A stretch of DNA of 47,975 bases from Magnaporthiopsis rhizophila (Eukaryota; Ascomycota; Sordariomycetes; Magnaporthales; Magnaporthaceae): contig PYSS01000179.1 in the NCBI GenBank assembly GCA_003049465.1, positions 1,460 to 49,434 of the forward strand, given 5' to 3'. Below, piece by piece: positions 1 through 13,146 of this stretch. A program made the translations under genes and the position numbers. The notes under the pieces are model-generated. The model saw only the letters and a program-made list of their open reading frames with translations. It made no database searches and was not told the origin of the DNA. Position 1 is the first letter of the stretch. Each line of letters opens with the position of its first letter.

Positions 1-26
1 AAAAAAAAAAAAAAAAAAAAAAAAAA
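1..26. repeat. A homopolymer at contig start
   Basis: Twenty-six A at the very edge of the window, 60 bases past the end of the first gene. Suggests an assembly break at a homopolymer. Confidence 0.85.
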
Positions 27-86
27 GTCCTTTTGTATATGTATAGCACATTATTCACTATCGATACAACAACAGCAACAAGCTCG

Positions 87-1365
87 TCACCTCGGCTCAG
101 ACCCATCAAGCCCCCTAAACAGCTCAGGCTGCTTCGGCGACGGCGGTTCGCCCCCGGCTGTCGGCGGCGGCTGCGTGTTGTCATCCCTCTCGGACGGGAA
201 CGGCGGCGGCGCCAGGTTGCCCCCTGCCCCGGGCCTGTCGTTGTTGAAGTACTTTGTGAACTCGTCCCTGTCGGCAAAGGGCCTCGGCCCCAGCAGCCGC
301 ACCATGTCGTCGCGCGTCAGCTGCTCCTTGCGCAGCAGCTCCTCGGCCACGACGCCCACCTCCTTCTTGCGCAGCGTTAGCAGGTCGCGGCACTGCTTGT
401 AGGCCTGGTCCACGATGCGCCGCACCTCGGCGTCGATGGTCTGGGCCGTCGACTCGGCGAACGGCTTCTGCACCTGGTTCTGGTCCTGGTTGAAGTGCAG
501 CGGGCCCAGCTTGTCGCTCATGCCCCACTGCGTCACCATGGTGGTCGCCATCTGCGTCACCTTCTTGAAGTCGTCGCTGGCCCCCGTCGTGACCGACGGG
601 AAGTGGAGCTCCTCCGACACGCGCCCGCCCAGCGTCATGGCCATGCGGTCCATGAGCTGGTTGACGTTCATCAGGTACGCGTCGCCCGCGGGGAGGTATT
701 GCGCGTAGCCCAGCGCCCCTTGCCCGCGCGGGATGATGGACACCTTGAGCAGCGGGTCGGCCCACTGGAAGAACCAGCCGCACACGGCGTGTCCGGCCTC
801 GTGGTACGCCACGGTGCGCTTCTCCTCGGGGCTGAGCACGAGCGACTTGCGCTCGAGACCGCCGATGACTCGCTCGATGGCCTGCTCGAAGTGTATCATG
901 GTTACACTATCGGCGTTTGCTCTTGCGGCTGTGTAGTAGCAATATGTTAGCCAGCAAGCTATATATATACAAAGAGAGACATAGAAGGAACCGAGAGGGA
1001 AACTTACCAACCAACGCGGCCTCGTTGACGACGTTGGCAATGTCGGCGCCCGCAAAGCCTGGCGTTAGAGCCGAGAGCCTACCACACAGATACTCCATGT
1101 CCTCCTTGGTGTGGATCTTGGCCAGGTGCACCTTGAAGATGTCGGCGCGGCCCTTCATGGTGGGGCGGTCGATGTGGATGTGACGATCGAAGCGGCCGGG
1201 CCGCATTAGGGCCTTGTCCAGGATGTCCGGGCGGTTCGTGCCGGCGAGCACGACGACCTGCTCCTGCGTGTTGAAGCCGTCCATCTCGGTCAGGATCTGG
1301 TTCAGCGTGGCCTCGCGCTCGTCGTTGCCGCCGAACCGGTGGCCCGAGTCGCGCGACTTGCCGAT

Positions 1366-1398
<33 letters not shown>

Positions 1399-3042
1399 CG
1401 CGTTCTTACGCGCCTCGGCGAACAGGTCCCGCACCCGGGACGCGCCCACGCCCACAAACATCTCGACGAACTCGGACCCGCTGACGCTGAAGAAGGGCAC
1501 CCCGGACTCGCCCGCCGTCGCCTTGGCCAGCAGCGTCTTGCCCGTGCCGGGAGGGCCCGACAGGATGGCGCCGCGCGGGATCTTGGCCCCGAGCTTCTCG
1601 AACTTCTCGGGCGTCTTGAGGAAGCTGACGAACTCGACAATCTCCAGCTTGGCCTCGTCCATGCCCGCCACGTCCGAGAACTTGACCTTGACGGCCGACT
1701 CGTGGTTGAAGCGCTTGGCCCGGCTCTTGCCCATGCCAAACGGCCCGCCCATGCCGCCGGCCCCGCCCCTGCCCCTGGCCGCGTACGCCAGCAGGCCGAC
1801 GAGCAGCAGCGTCGGGCCGAACGTGACCAGGAGCGCGCCCAGCATGCCGGGTTGGCTGTAGCTGATTGGGATGCGCTCCGAGGTCGGGATCTTGAGCTCG
1901 TCCTGCACCGCCTCGAGTTTGCGCTCGAACGAGTCGGGTGACCCGATCGAGAAGTAGAGCTGCGGCCCGCGCGCCGCCTCGTCGCCGTAGACGGACCGAG
2001 TCGCCTCGCGGTTCAGCTGAACCGACACCGTGTTGCCGTCCACCACGAACTTCTCCACCAGACCCTTCTCGAGGTACTTGGAACACACCTCCTGCCACGT
2101 CACCTCACGCGACGGGTTGTCCCAGAACCAAAAGTACATGATGTTGAGCACGACGGCTAGGGCGAAGATGGTCATGTTGTCGGGTTGGCGCAGGTTGAGG
2201 TTGATGCCGCTGTTGTCGCCGCCCTGCTCGCCGCTTCCCTGCCGGCGCTGACCCCTCGGCGGCGGCGGACCCCGCCCCTTCCCAGACGCCGGCTCCTGAT
2301 CCTGTCCACGCGGTTGCCTCGACTGCTTGTCGCCGGCCTTCTCGGACGTCTTACCTTCCTGCCCCTCCTCCTCCTCCTCTCCCTCATTCGACCGCCTAGA
2401 GTCCACAGCCCCTCGGTCGCTCGCCTCGCGGTGCTGTGCCATGAGGACCCCGTACTGCATGAAGCAGGTGAACAGTGCCGGGATGCCGAAGAAGCCAAAC
2501 TGACCCTCCTTGAGGACGGGCCGGAGGGTCTCGTACATGGCCGGTGGAACGCCGTGCCGCGTAATGTCCTCAACCAAAACCTCGGGCTTCATATTCTCCA
2601 TCAATTCCACGTACGTCATGTCCAAACCACCGGGCCTCAGCAGCTTCTCCACCACCTCCGGCAGCATCTTGAGCTCATTTTCGCTGAGCAGGACCCAGCC
2701 CGGATGCAGCGGTCGTGGCGGTGGCGGCTCGGAGGGCTCTTTCGAGGACTTGGTTGACTTGTCCGTCTCTGTGCTGCCGTTGTTGCTGCTGGGGTCCTCT
2801 TTGCCGCGGGGCGTGGGCTCGTTCGGGCGCCTGCGGGCGCGGAGGGGTGGTTGGTGGCTGAAGTGGCGGGAGAATAGACTTGGCGACGGCGAGCCTCCCT
2901 GCGTCGCCAGGACGGCCGTCGTCCGGGGCAGGCGGACGGCGTAAAACCCTGACCTCGAGGCGGGGGCGGCGGCGGCGCGCAGGGATGACGTCGCGATGCG
3001 GGCTAGCTGCCCTGTCGGTGGTAACCGCACGAGCCTCGACAT
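87..3042 (-). CDS. AFG3: m-AAA mitochondrial inner-membrane protease subunit (AFG3/Yta12 family)
   Basis: ATP-dependent zinc protease of the mitochondrial inner membrane. In this family it faces the matrix, degrades unassembled membrane proteins and processes some precursors. Two exons (3042-1008 and 928-87) are joined across a 79-bp GTAAGT..CAG intron, giving 958 residues. Visible parts: an Arg/Ser-rich N-terminus suited to a mitochondrial presequence; a charged linker (Glu run, then Gly/Pro/Arg) around 205-285; membrane helices near 290-310 and 400-422; Walker A GPPGTGKT at 496-503; Walker B FIDEIDAIG; an RPGRFDRHI second region; and the zinc site HEAGH at 721-725 with catalytic Glu722. The C-terminal stretch ending in RLLGPRPF resembles Afg3 more than Yta12 from memory; Neurospora calls its homologue MAP-1. 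The splice rebuilds NEAALVAARAN, which is conserved in the family. Family assignment is firm; the Afg3 versus Yta12 choice is less so. Confidence 0.95.
929..1007 (-). other. Intron of the AFG3-type protease gene
   Basis: This 79-bp intron has donor GTAAGT and acceptor TACTACACAG. Without it the reading frame runs into stops on one side and lacks its conserved partner on the other. Removing it joins NEAALV to AARANADSV, as expected for FtsH-like proteases. Confidence 0.92.
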
Positions 3043-4048
3043 TATGTGCAGGTGTTGTCCTAGTGTGCGCGGTCGGACGAGGAGAAAGAGGGCCCAAAGG
3101 GGCGTGAGTCGGAAGCGGCGGGAGAGTTGATGACGCGATGGCGAGCGAGGGAGAAAAAAAATCGACGGCGGGCCAAGAAAGATGGAGGGGAGAAAAAAAA
3201 AAAGTGAGAGACCACCCTTGCTGCTCGCAGCGACTGTCGCTCAGGACAAGCAGGCCGCCAGTATAATTCCCAGTTAAACCCCTCCTCTTCCTTGCGCTCG
3301 GGACGTTTCGCCTGGCACGAGGTCTACGTATGATGCGGCTCTTGGCCGGCGTGGTTTGTGGTGGGAACATGTCTTGTCGCCGCAGCTCGGCCCACTCGGG
3401 TCGCCCTCACTGGGTCGCCCCATCAGAGCTCCAATGTCCAATTGCTCTCGGAGCGTCGGGACAGTGTGCTGTAGCTCCGGGGGCCGCCAGAGCTGTCACG
3501 TGGGCAACACCCCACCACGCCACCAATTGAAAGCTCACACCAGGCAACGTCAAGTCCTCTCCGTCTTTTGATTCCAACGTCATTTGCCGTACACTTCCAT
3601 TTGGGACGTGTTGCACACGTTTGCTTGCAGATTCAGAGTCAAGTGGCTAGACTACATTTACGCAGCCGTGGCTACACCCTGCTCAACAGCGCGATTTAAA
3701 CTAATCATGTGTTGCTCCTCCTCGCTTCATATGCTTTCCAAAATACTAACCGCCTGCTTGCTTTCTTACCAGCGTAAATGACAAGATGTGTGCACATAGG
3801 AGAGTTAGTAAACCAGCCAAATGTCATTGCTAGTAGAATTGAAGAAGAACAAACGTAAAAAGCGAAAAATAAGGCAGAAAGGAGACGTAACACATCAGTA
3901 TAACATTCATGTTCCAAAAACAAACTGTATCAAAATTATATAGGGAAAATAGATCAAAAATGAGGCGGGAGAACGAGAGGACGAGGGGAAGAAAAGACAA
4001 ATAAATGAAAGAGAGGAAAAATGACAAAATACGTGGGCGCGAGCGACG
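3043..4048. other. Intergenic: AFG3 upstream region and 3' region of the Zn2Cys6 gene
   Basis: About 1 kb between two minus-strand genes. It holds the promoter and leader of the AFG3-type gene (3043 to about 3500, with A-rich tracts near 3154 and 3193) and the AT-rich 3' region of the next gene (about 3700-4048). Short open frames here show no recognisable protein features. No RNA gene was seen. Confidence 0.6.
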
Positions 4049-7000
4049 TCACCTGGGCGGGTGGTGCATGTTCCCGCCCATGCCGCCGCCCAGGTGCGGT
4101 GCCGCCCCGTTCTCGAAGCTCGGGTACGCGCCGCCGCTCATCTCGGCCCAGTCCCAGTCCAGGCTGACGGGCAGCGAGTAGAGGTCCGGCGGCAGGTGCG
4201 GCTGCGTGAAGTACGACCCGGGGACCTGCCCCTGCCTGAGATCGGGCGTGAAGCCCGTCATCTCGGCAAAATTTGTAAACTCGAGCGCCTCCATGGGCTG
4301 ACCCGGCCCGCCGCCGTTGCCCGCAAAGTCGTTGGCAGGCGGCCAGTTGCTTGGCGCGACCGACGGCGACGAGTGCTGGCTCATGCCGCCGGGGTTCGTC
4401 ATGGGCGTGGCGTAGTTGCTGTGCTGTGCGCGCGGCGACGGCTGCCCGCCGCCGTTCGCCGTCGGCGGCCTGTATGGTGTCGGCGTGGGCGCGCCCGAGC
4501 TTGGCGTGGGCGTCGAGCCCGGCCCGGTGCCGCCGCTGGGTCCGGATACCGACCCGGTCGAGGCGCCGCCGGTCCGGCCACCAGAGTTACCGCCGCTGGC
4601 GCCTTCGTTATTCTTCCTCTTCCTGCGCCCCGCGTTCTCCTTCTCCGACTTGTCGATCACGAGCTTCGCGATGCGCTCAAACTCGGTACACACGGCCAAC
4701 ATGCGGTGCACACCACCCGTCTCCGCCTCTACCCCGAGCGTCGACAGGAAAGAGACGACGACGTTCATGAGCCGTGCGTCGGACCGTGCCCGAGGGTCAA
4801 GCGGATTCTGGATGATGTTGCCGAACAGTGTCACGAGTGCCGAAACGGGGAAGTATAGCACCAACCTGGTGAGAAAGTCAGCGGATCAGCTCCCCAAAAG
4901 GCTCAGCTCACTCAAATTGATTGGGAAATGCAACACACGACGTACCATACGACCGAGAGGTCACCCTGGGGCACATATTTAAGCAGCGATATCGACGCCC
5001 TTGCGGCCGCCGAGCACAGCGCCGCCGACGAGAAGATCCTGGGGTTCAGCGGCTTCGCGTTGAGGCCCTGGATCGCATAGTTTGACAGACGGCTGTTCCA
5101 GTAGCCGTGGTGCACCGACATGCGGTGTATCGTGGTCAGGCAGTTGTAGTATGTAAAGTGCAGGCTGATGACGTGCAGCATCAGCGGCGTGTGCGACGCC
5201 TTGATCTCGTGCTCCGGGCGGAAGTCGATCGGTATCCGGTCCTTCCAGTCCTCGAGCTCCTGGTCCAGCTCGCCGATGGTGTTGAGCAGCTCCCCGTCCG
5301 TCTGTTTGGTGGCTTTTGTTGCATACAGGCGGCTGTAGACCCGGCTCTCGATCACGGCCAGCTCGCACATGACCCGGAACAGGTTCATCTTGCCCTTGCC
5401 GTCCGCCAGGGGGATGTTGCCGATGCTGTCCTCCGGGTCCTCGTCCGGCAGCTCCACATTCATGTCGTTGTCGTCCTGCGCCGGAGGCCGGCCGGAGCGG
5501 AGGGAGAGATCCTTGTCGAGCAGGTATGCGATCCAGAACACACGCCTGCGCTGCTCCTGCTCGATGGGGTTGATGCTGAAGCCCGTGGCCCTCTTGTGCA
5601 GTCCGATGCTGTGCGCCAACCGCACGGCCGTGGCGATCAGCAGGAACGTCGGCTGCGGGTTCGGCGTGCCCTGCATGAACAGCGCCATGGCGAGAAGCGC
5701 CTGCACGCTCAGGAGGTCGGTGTTGCGCATGGTGAGTTCCGAGAAGACGCCCATGGCGTTTTTTATGTACGCCCAGGCCTTGTCGTCTTCCTCCTGCGGC
5801 ACGAGGTTGCTCATGACGCGCAACCTGTGGGCGAAGCCGAGCACGCAGTTGAAGCTGGCCCACCAGCCGGAGCCCTCGTACGGATCGTCGGAATAGTGGC
5901 GTTCAACCAGGTGCATAAATGTCGGCTGGTGGAAGAGCGGGAACATGCAGTTGAAGTTCTCAAAGTAGTCCTTGAGGAGCGACAAGGCCTCGGCCTTGGG
6001 CGGGATGTTTATGAAGACCGGCCGCCGGAACAGGTCCTGGAACACCTCGGGCTTCCAGTTGGTCCACTTGTGGTCGTCGATAGACACCTCCGAGATCATC
6101 TGCTGGAACGAGTTGTCTCCCGTCTTGGCGTTCACCCATTGGATGCCCCTGGGGGAGAAGATGGAGAAGCCCGAGGAGGAACCTGGAATCGTGTCAGTCA
6201 GCATCACAGGCTCGAGGAAGCAATTCACAGCGCCCAGGCCTGCCCCGCCTACTCACCGAGATATCGAGTCTCTCCCGAGTTGTTGGTGACCAGCGAGCAC
6301 ATCATCTCGGACAGAGCCGCGACCTCTTCCTCCTTCTCGCCCTCGTTTTCGGGGGTGAGCGAGTTCCTCTTCTCGTCCTTGGAAGGCTCAGGAGAGGTCA
6401 GCGCGCTCTGCGGCGTCGAGGCGTTCCCTTCAGGGCCAGAAGCGGTGTGGGAAGGTGATGTTGGGTTCGAGGCCACCATCGAGGCCTGCCTTGAGCGCGT
6501 CTTTTCGGCAAGACGCCTCTCCAGGGTCCCGAGGTCGGTAGCGCCATCATCCTCGCCGAGCAGGCCTGTCGTTGAGCGCCAACACGTCAGCTCTATATCT
6601 ACAGCGTATGAGGGATTTCTTCCCAGCGGGGAGCATACCAGATAACCTCAACAGGCTCTCCATGCGGCCAAGGCGGTTCTCTAGCCCCTCGATGTATTTT
6701 GCGCTGCGATACCAATCAACGTCAGCACTTTGCATCGGTCACCCGGAAAAGCCGGCGTTCATCTCGCGGTTCTTCGTATCCCACATACCCCTTTGGCGGA
6801 CTCCGCTTCTTCTCGACCTGGGTGAAGACGCAGTCCGTCTTGTAGTTGATGCAGTGCGTGCACGCCGGCAGCTTCCCGTCGCACTTGATCTTCTTCTTTC
6901 TGCACATGTCGCACGCCTAGAGGTGTAACTCGTCGTCAGCGGCCTGCCAGATACGCGAGTGGCTTTGCTCCGACGAGGGCAGCAGCCCCGTACACCCCAG

Positions 7001-7209
7001 CACGACACAAGACTCACCCTCGCGATCCTCCTCCTCTTTGCCTCGTTGGCATCGTCCAGGAGCGTGCTCGGGTCTCCAAACATATGCGCCGTCATGTCAG
7101 GCGGCAGCTGCATGGGCATGCCGTCGTAACCGCCAAAAATCTGCGGCGGCGGGTTGATGAGGGGCGGCGCCCCGTGCATCTGGGGCATCTGGAAGCCCAT
7201 GCGATCCAT
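4049..7209 (-). CDS. Zn2Cys6 fungal transcription factor with middle homology region
   Basis: Nuclear DNA-binding regulator, target unknown. Six exons: 7209-7018, 6916-6789, 6703-6639, 6565-6257, 6182-4946 and 4865-4049, all with GT..AG introns and consistent phases, giving 915 residues. The start is the ATG at 7209; a TTG further upstream in frame is not a credible start. The binuclear zinc cluster has Cys66, 69, 76, 83, 86 and 93 (C-X2-C-X6-C-X6-C-X2-C-X6-C) and is split from its N-terminal tail by intron 1. After the basic linker comes a short dimerisation-like helix (YIEGLENRLGRMESLLRLSG) that uses the 65-bp third exon. Residues of exon 5 carry the Fungal_trans fold, including the SIGLHKRATGF and RRRVFWIAYLLDKDLSLRSGRP blocks. 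The tail is Gly/Pro/Ser-rich and lacks a recognisable domain. I do not recognise the specific orthologue. The gene has a long upstream region, common for fungal regulators. Confidence 0.93.
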
Positions 7210-10200
7210 GGTTACTAGCGGCAATAGCTACTATGGTGGGTGGGGTGATTCGCGGTGGTGGCGTCTGGTCGTCTCTTGCCGTCTGGTGTTGCTGGCCTCG
7301 TGTCAACGGGCCGTCTGCAGTGGAAGGGCTCAGAACTGCGGGTATGGTCGCAGGATCGAGGCTGTCTACGGTGCGCCCAGGATCCTAGAATGTGGTCGTG
7401 GAAAGCGGAGGGGCTTTTTAAGTGGTGGTGGTGGCGGTGGTGGTGCGTTGGGGTCGGACGCCTCTTTTCTCTTTTTGGAGGCACAATAGTAGTGGCCGAC
7501 GCGGGTTCAGGGGTCGTCTGCTAACGCTGACAGATGGGCGCCGCCTTATTGACTTCGTGGGGCCTTTCAGGACTCGGTCGCGGGGGTTCAAAGGCGGAGA
7601 TGACGCAGGGAGAGAAAGGCCGTCGAGGCGAGGTGTGGAAAGTCGAATTAAAAATAAAAGCCGCCGAGGAAGCCGCGAGGGCTGCTGCAGCGAAGCGCAG
7701 GACCAAAGAGGTTTGGGAGCTGTTCGGTATTGTTTTTTTGGGGCTGGAGGGCCGGGTATCCAATCGCATGTACCGCGACGGCAGGCACGAATGGGAGGTG
7801 GTGTCGTGGGGTGCGTCTCGGTTTCTATAATTATGGGCGAGTTATGGTTACATGTGTACTCCCACTGGTGTGATTGAGATGCAGCCAATATGTAGGGAGG
7901 GAGTCGCCGCGGGCGTGCCGCGCTAATTATAATCGGTGGTGACGACAGTTCAAGGGGCAAAGAAGGAAAATTGTCTAGGATTTGGTAGTTATTTATCAGC
8001 AGCAGGAACCAACCCCTGGTCGCCCTTTAAGGCGCCCACAGGCGTAGCTGAAGGCCCGCCAAGCTGCAGAAAAACGAGAAGAGACAGAGGGGCTGTCCGA
8101 CAAGCGCTCACGCAACAAGTGCCGCGCTAGCCAAGGGCAAGCTTACCCAAATCGAGTGCTGGCACGAGAGAAAACGCGGGACGAGGCACGCGAAAAAGAG
8201 GGCTGACGATGCGCCCGAGACGATGACGGCTGCGGCTAGAAGACTGGTAAAGTGGGAGGAACAATTAGGTAGCAGTAGCGTGTAGGATAAACGCAAAGAG
8301 ATAAAAGCGAGGGTTAGTTGGAATTATCGAGCGATGCAGAAGTATAGAGAAAAGAGAAAGCAAGGGGTGCGCACGAGGTACCTAGCGAAAGAGAAAGAGG
8401 GGCAGGCATAAAGAGAACGGACGGTCAGGGATATGAGCAGAACGCACCTCGGGATTGCAGAGCTTCACCTGTCTCCTTCTGGCCTTCACCTTTTTTCTGC
8501 CTATTGCTCTCTGCCCAGCTTCGTCGGCCCATCGCCTGGATCCCCTCCCCCACCTCGATCCCTGGGGGTGCGGTGCATCAGTTGCATATCCCGCCCGAGT
8601 TTCCGAGGGGTTGAGGCTGTGCTGGGCCCGCCCTGTCGCCGGGAGGCTCTTCTGACGACGGCGACAAAGGGGTGGAGCAGGGGCTGCTCTCTCAGTGCTT
8701 ACCACTTGGTAGGCACTTAGGCGGGTAGTTAGGCAGGGTCTGCAGAGTGCCACCCGGTGCCACCGAGACAACCTCGACCCCCAACGTTTCTGTGCTCAGC
8801 GAGACCGCCACCTACATGCAGCGTGCCGTCTGTCTGCAAGTTGCCGTGTCCTTGTTTGGGCACGCCTGCCTTGCCCCTCGATTGCCGAGGGCGAGGAAGA
8901 GAGATGTCGTGCGCGCTTTGATGCAATACCACCTCCAAAAACATGCACAAGAGTCAAGCGGCGGCCGGCCGAGTCTCGCGGACAGCCCCTGTCCGGCCGG
9001 TCTGGTGCCGCTGAAGTGCCAAGACAAGGCTCCCGCAACGCCGCATCGCTTTCCCCAGCGAGGTGGTCCCTGTCGCACAAGCAGAAGGAGAAAGGTTCCC
9101 TGACTAATGCTGTGCTCACATCCCATCATCCATCGCAAGATGAACCGCAAGCGACAGAAAAGACGGATAGATAATGCGAGACTCTCTCACCCTCTCACTT
9201 CGATCATCCTGGAATCTTGTGCTTTGCGTCCCCACTCGCAAAAAGTCCAACCACGGCCGTGGGTCGCAGAGTTTTGGGGAGTCTCACATGCTGCATTGCG
9301 CCGGCGCTTGACCATATGGAGGCCCCCAGGAGCCGCGCCTTCCTGCTTGTGGTCGCATCAGTCGCCCCCGTCTTTTGCATTATCACAACCACGCCGGATG
9401 CGTTGCAGATGGAAGACAGCGCGAACAGCGACTTGTTCATTGAACCAGCCAAGAAAAAAAGAAGGAAAAAAATTTGCCCACTCAACCATCTTTCCAAACA
9501 AACAACAAACCTATCCATATTTTTCGTTTATCTGGTTCGACCAATATGAATGAACAAAAAGAAAGAAAGAAGACTGAATCGCCACCATATTGGCCTGCCG
9601 TATTAGCCGCGTAATAAATGCGAACAAGAGGTATGGGTAACGTGGGTTTTGTCTCCACTGGAAATGCAGGTACGGCAGCGCGCGCATCTTCCCATCGCCC
9701 GCCCCCACCGCAACCCAGAAAGACCTTGTTCCCGCGTGGGAAGCAGAGGCCCCCCCCNGTCCAACTTTTTTGCCCCCATGATCGACAGCCCAGCGATTTG
9801 GTCTCACAGACTAATCTCGAGATGCCTGGGAAATGGGGTCTGTGAGGAGAACGGGTCGGCTTTTTGGTGACGATGCAACATCGACAGTCTTTTTCATGCA
9901 AAGCAAGCCACCGGTGAGCCAGCGCCAGGATGGGATGGAAAGACGGCGCGATGAATCCCTCCGATTCCCGATGACACATGCAAACCCGCCATGGCGTGCT
10001 GGGTTTATCGGCATAAAAAGGGAAGAAGGCAAGGAAAGGTCTAGATTGACAAGTGTGAGAACGAGAACAAACCTCCCGAGGGGGTTCCACTCGGGAAGGA
10101 AAAGCTGCCATCGCGGCTAACACCCCGAAAATGGCACTAGGCAGACCAGACAAAGGGACCCGTTTCGCCATATCAGCTCACCCATCAACCGCTTGTCTCA

Positions 10201-13146
10201 TCCTCCACCTTGACCGAAAGAGAGGCTATATTGCGGGGCGGAGTAAGGGCAAAAAGAAGCAAGAACAAAAAAGGTACAGCAGAAGCAACAAAGAAAGACC
10301 CAACAGGGCTTGACAATATCGTCCAAGCTTTTCGTAGGCCGTTGCATCATCCTCCTTCTCCAGCCCTTTTTCTCTTCTCTCTGGTCATGACAAAAAAAAA
10401 TATACCATCTTTCCTCTGCGGAGCCGAAGGGGCGTTTCACTTGTATTACAGGACCGGCGGGGTGGGCTTTATCTGATGACGACGACGTGTGCGTGTGGAG
10501 GGTTTCGTTCCAAGCAAGCTCCTTGGGAGGAGGTGGTGGCGTCCCTTCCAACCCCGCGATGCTTTCTGTTTTTCCGCCCCGGCATTTCAAGCTAACAAAC
10601 TCACCATCTATCCCACGCGTCTCACGAAAACGACAGCCGTTGAACCCAAAGGGACGAGAATCAGACCAAGGTAGCCTGATCAGCTCCGATAGAACTAAGG
10701 CGCCGGTGACACGCGCGGCGCGGCGCCCCACCCGGGGAGATCAACAGACAAGCTCTTTAGTCCGTTGGCGGGTATAAAACATCTATGCCACTTGCTTTGC
10801 TTTGTGAATCCCTTCATCAACATCGGGTCGAAAACGGAGAACAGGAATGTAACGAAAGTAGTTTACGATCCTGGAGGCCTCCCCCAAGGCCAAGACCCCG
10901 AGCTTCAGCCCTAGCATTGGAGCCGCCTGCCCCAAGGTAGGCGTGTAGCCGACGACGAAACCTTCCCCATTGAGAACGGCCTGGGGGAATTTGTCATTGC
11001 TGGAAACGAGAGTGGATTTGTGAGTCGTCCTTGGTCGGGCGAGCGGCAAACAATAATCGATGTGTTGCTTGGGTTTCCACTGTGGGCAGGTGGGTGGTGT
11101 GTGCTTCTCTCTGGCTGGCTGGCTGCTGGCCAAAGCGCAAATGGACGGCGAAGCCCAAAGCGCACAGCAGAAATCTACCCGGACAGGTTTCAGGTCTGTC
11201 TCATGACTCGGACGCCACAAAGGCCAACCCGCTAAGCTGCCTGCCTGCCTGCCTGCCTGCCGGTGGGGAAGGAACAAGACATCAAATCAGGCTCACCGTC
11301 ACAAATGGATGCATGTGTATGCTTTGCGCGTGCAGCCCCAGTCCGTCACAGACATAGGATAATATCAGGGCCTTTTAGAAATGGCGTGTTGTCCAGCACG
11401 CACGGACTGGCCGTCTGCCAACAGTCAAAGCAGAAGAAAAAAACTCCTGGCTGTCAAATCGTTCGTTCCTTTGCCTGTTATCGCGACAAGCGCATAACTT
11501 GGCTACGCGCTGGCATTTGTGAAGAAACAAAAAAAGCTCTGTCCACCTCAAGATGCTATCCATCCCTAACTGGTACCATTCGTTCCCCGAACGCACAGCC
11601 CAACCTGGCAGCTGATCAGCAACGCCAACGCCCCAGGGTCCGTGGGCTCATGTCCAACCCGTTCGGTGCACGCCTCCCCGACGATCGGACGGAAACACAT
11701 CCAACCCCAGACGCAGACAAGTGCCTGCCTACCTACCTACCAGAACCGGATACGCAATCTCTCTCTCTCTCCTCGCACAACTCACTACGACAAACTCTCC
11801 ATGACACCAGTTACCAACCCTATTTCCCCGTGTCTTATGCGGAGAGGCGCGCCGCGCAGATCTCCAGGCGCAGAAGAGGTGGGGTAGTACCTAGGTAGGT
11901 AGCTTGACCTAACCTGGTCCCTTGAGCTTTGTTGCTCGCGGACGAAGGGAAAGAGAGGCAAAAAAAAAAAAAAAAAAAAAAAACCGGACCGCCAAACAAA
12001 CCACCAAAGTATAACAAAAGCGGCATATTACGAACGAACAAGGGAGCCGGCCAGGACGACCATCAGAAGTTGATATTAAATTGCCCCATCTGGCGTCATT
12101 CCGATGGTCCTGAGACCGGCCCTCCTACGAAGTTTAAAAATCGGGGGAGGAAGAAGGAAGAGCTGCGCTGTTTTTCATTTTTCTTCTTTTTCAATTTTTT
12201 TTTTTTTCTGATTGGATGTTTTTATTTTGCTTTGGGGATAGATGGCCTATGCCCGAGACGATGTGTGAGATAATGGCACGTTTTTGCCAACGGGAAAAAG
12301 CTTGCTCGCCGTTATACATGGGTGGTGTTAAGATGAACTATGTGGTTTACTGATAGGTATTATTGTACGGCTTCGGTCCTATCTACCCGTCACCGAACCA
12401 AAAGAGAGATGAACCAAAAGTATGAGGAAGACGTGACGGCACAGGCACAGGCACAGATACAGATAGGTGTAGACACACACAAAAGAAAGTGCACAGTTGC
12501 TCGCCAGAGAAAGTCTCCTTGTGTTCTGGTTTCATTTTTATTCTCGTATCCAGTCCTCGTCCGCATTGTTTTTGCGTTCGTGGTGGAATCAGTTGAACAA
12601 TCGGTGAGGACGTACTTTGTCCAACGATGAAGATAAGTACCTAGGTGGCTAGGTAGACAAGCAGGCCAGAAAAAAAGGTGCCAGGCCCAGATGTTCCATG
12701 AAAAAAAAAATATCCAGGAATCCACCCCATACCCAAAGCGCAAACAAAGGAAAAGAAGGTTGGATCGATAGATCAAGTTTTCAATCATAAGTGATTTAGC
12801 AAGAAGAGAACAAGAAAAACAACGAGCTGGAAAAGAAAACGCCGGTCCATATGCTTGCTGTATGTGAGATTTTCAAGGGATTCGGTTCGTCGCTTTTCAG
12901 GAAAAAGGGGGTCAATGGAACAAGAGAAAATGACGGGGGGAAAAAAAAAAACTGTGGTGGGAAAACACTAAGATTCGAAACATTATTGTTTATATCAACA
13001 TATGTGCAACACAACACATGTGACAAACATGTCGTGTATCTGACCACTGTAACTGGGAACAGTCAAGGACAAGGCGGGCAAAGGGGCGCCTAGAGATATT
13101 ACACACATACAAGATGGCGCCTAAGCCCTCTCCCCTCCTCTAAATC
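7210..13146. other. 5.9 kb gene-free stretch upstream of the Zn2Cys6 gene
   Basis: No convincing coding region on either strand; open frames are under 235 codons, have no known motifs and overlap each other. Bases 7225 to about 8000 are probably the leader and promoter of the minus-strand regulator, with GGT/GGC-rich runs around 7405-7450. Elsewhere there are simple repeats: (TGCC)n near 11234-11262, CTAC repeats near 11728-11740, TC repeats near 11758-11775, a pure A run near 11960-11982, T-rich tracts near 12190-12210, and GGCACA-like copies near 12437-12455. An n sits beside a C run at 9758. No tRNA box pair or rRNA was recognised. Confidence 0.55.
11234..11262. repeat. (TGCC)n microsatellite
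   Basis: About six consecutive TGCC units, with a related TGGC run on the same strand about 130 bp upstream. Tetranucleotide slippage repeat in non-coding DNA. Confidence 0.85.

Noticed and set aside
7210..7224. Extension of the first Zn2Cys6 protein to a TTG at 7224
   Set aside because: TTG is not a credible nuclear start here; ATG 7209 follows in ACCATGG context.
7418..7960. 180-codon minus-strand open frame upstream of the first regulator
   Set aside because: Pro/Arg/Thr-rich low complexity ending in a Thr run from the GGT repeat; most likely leader sequence.
11234..11262. Possible CRISPR-like or telomeric repeat
   Set aside because: Simple tetranucleotide repeat without spacers, and not the TTAGGG unit. 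No CRISPR is expected in this organism.
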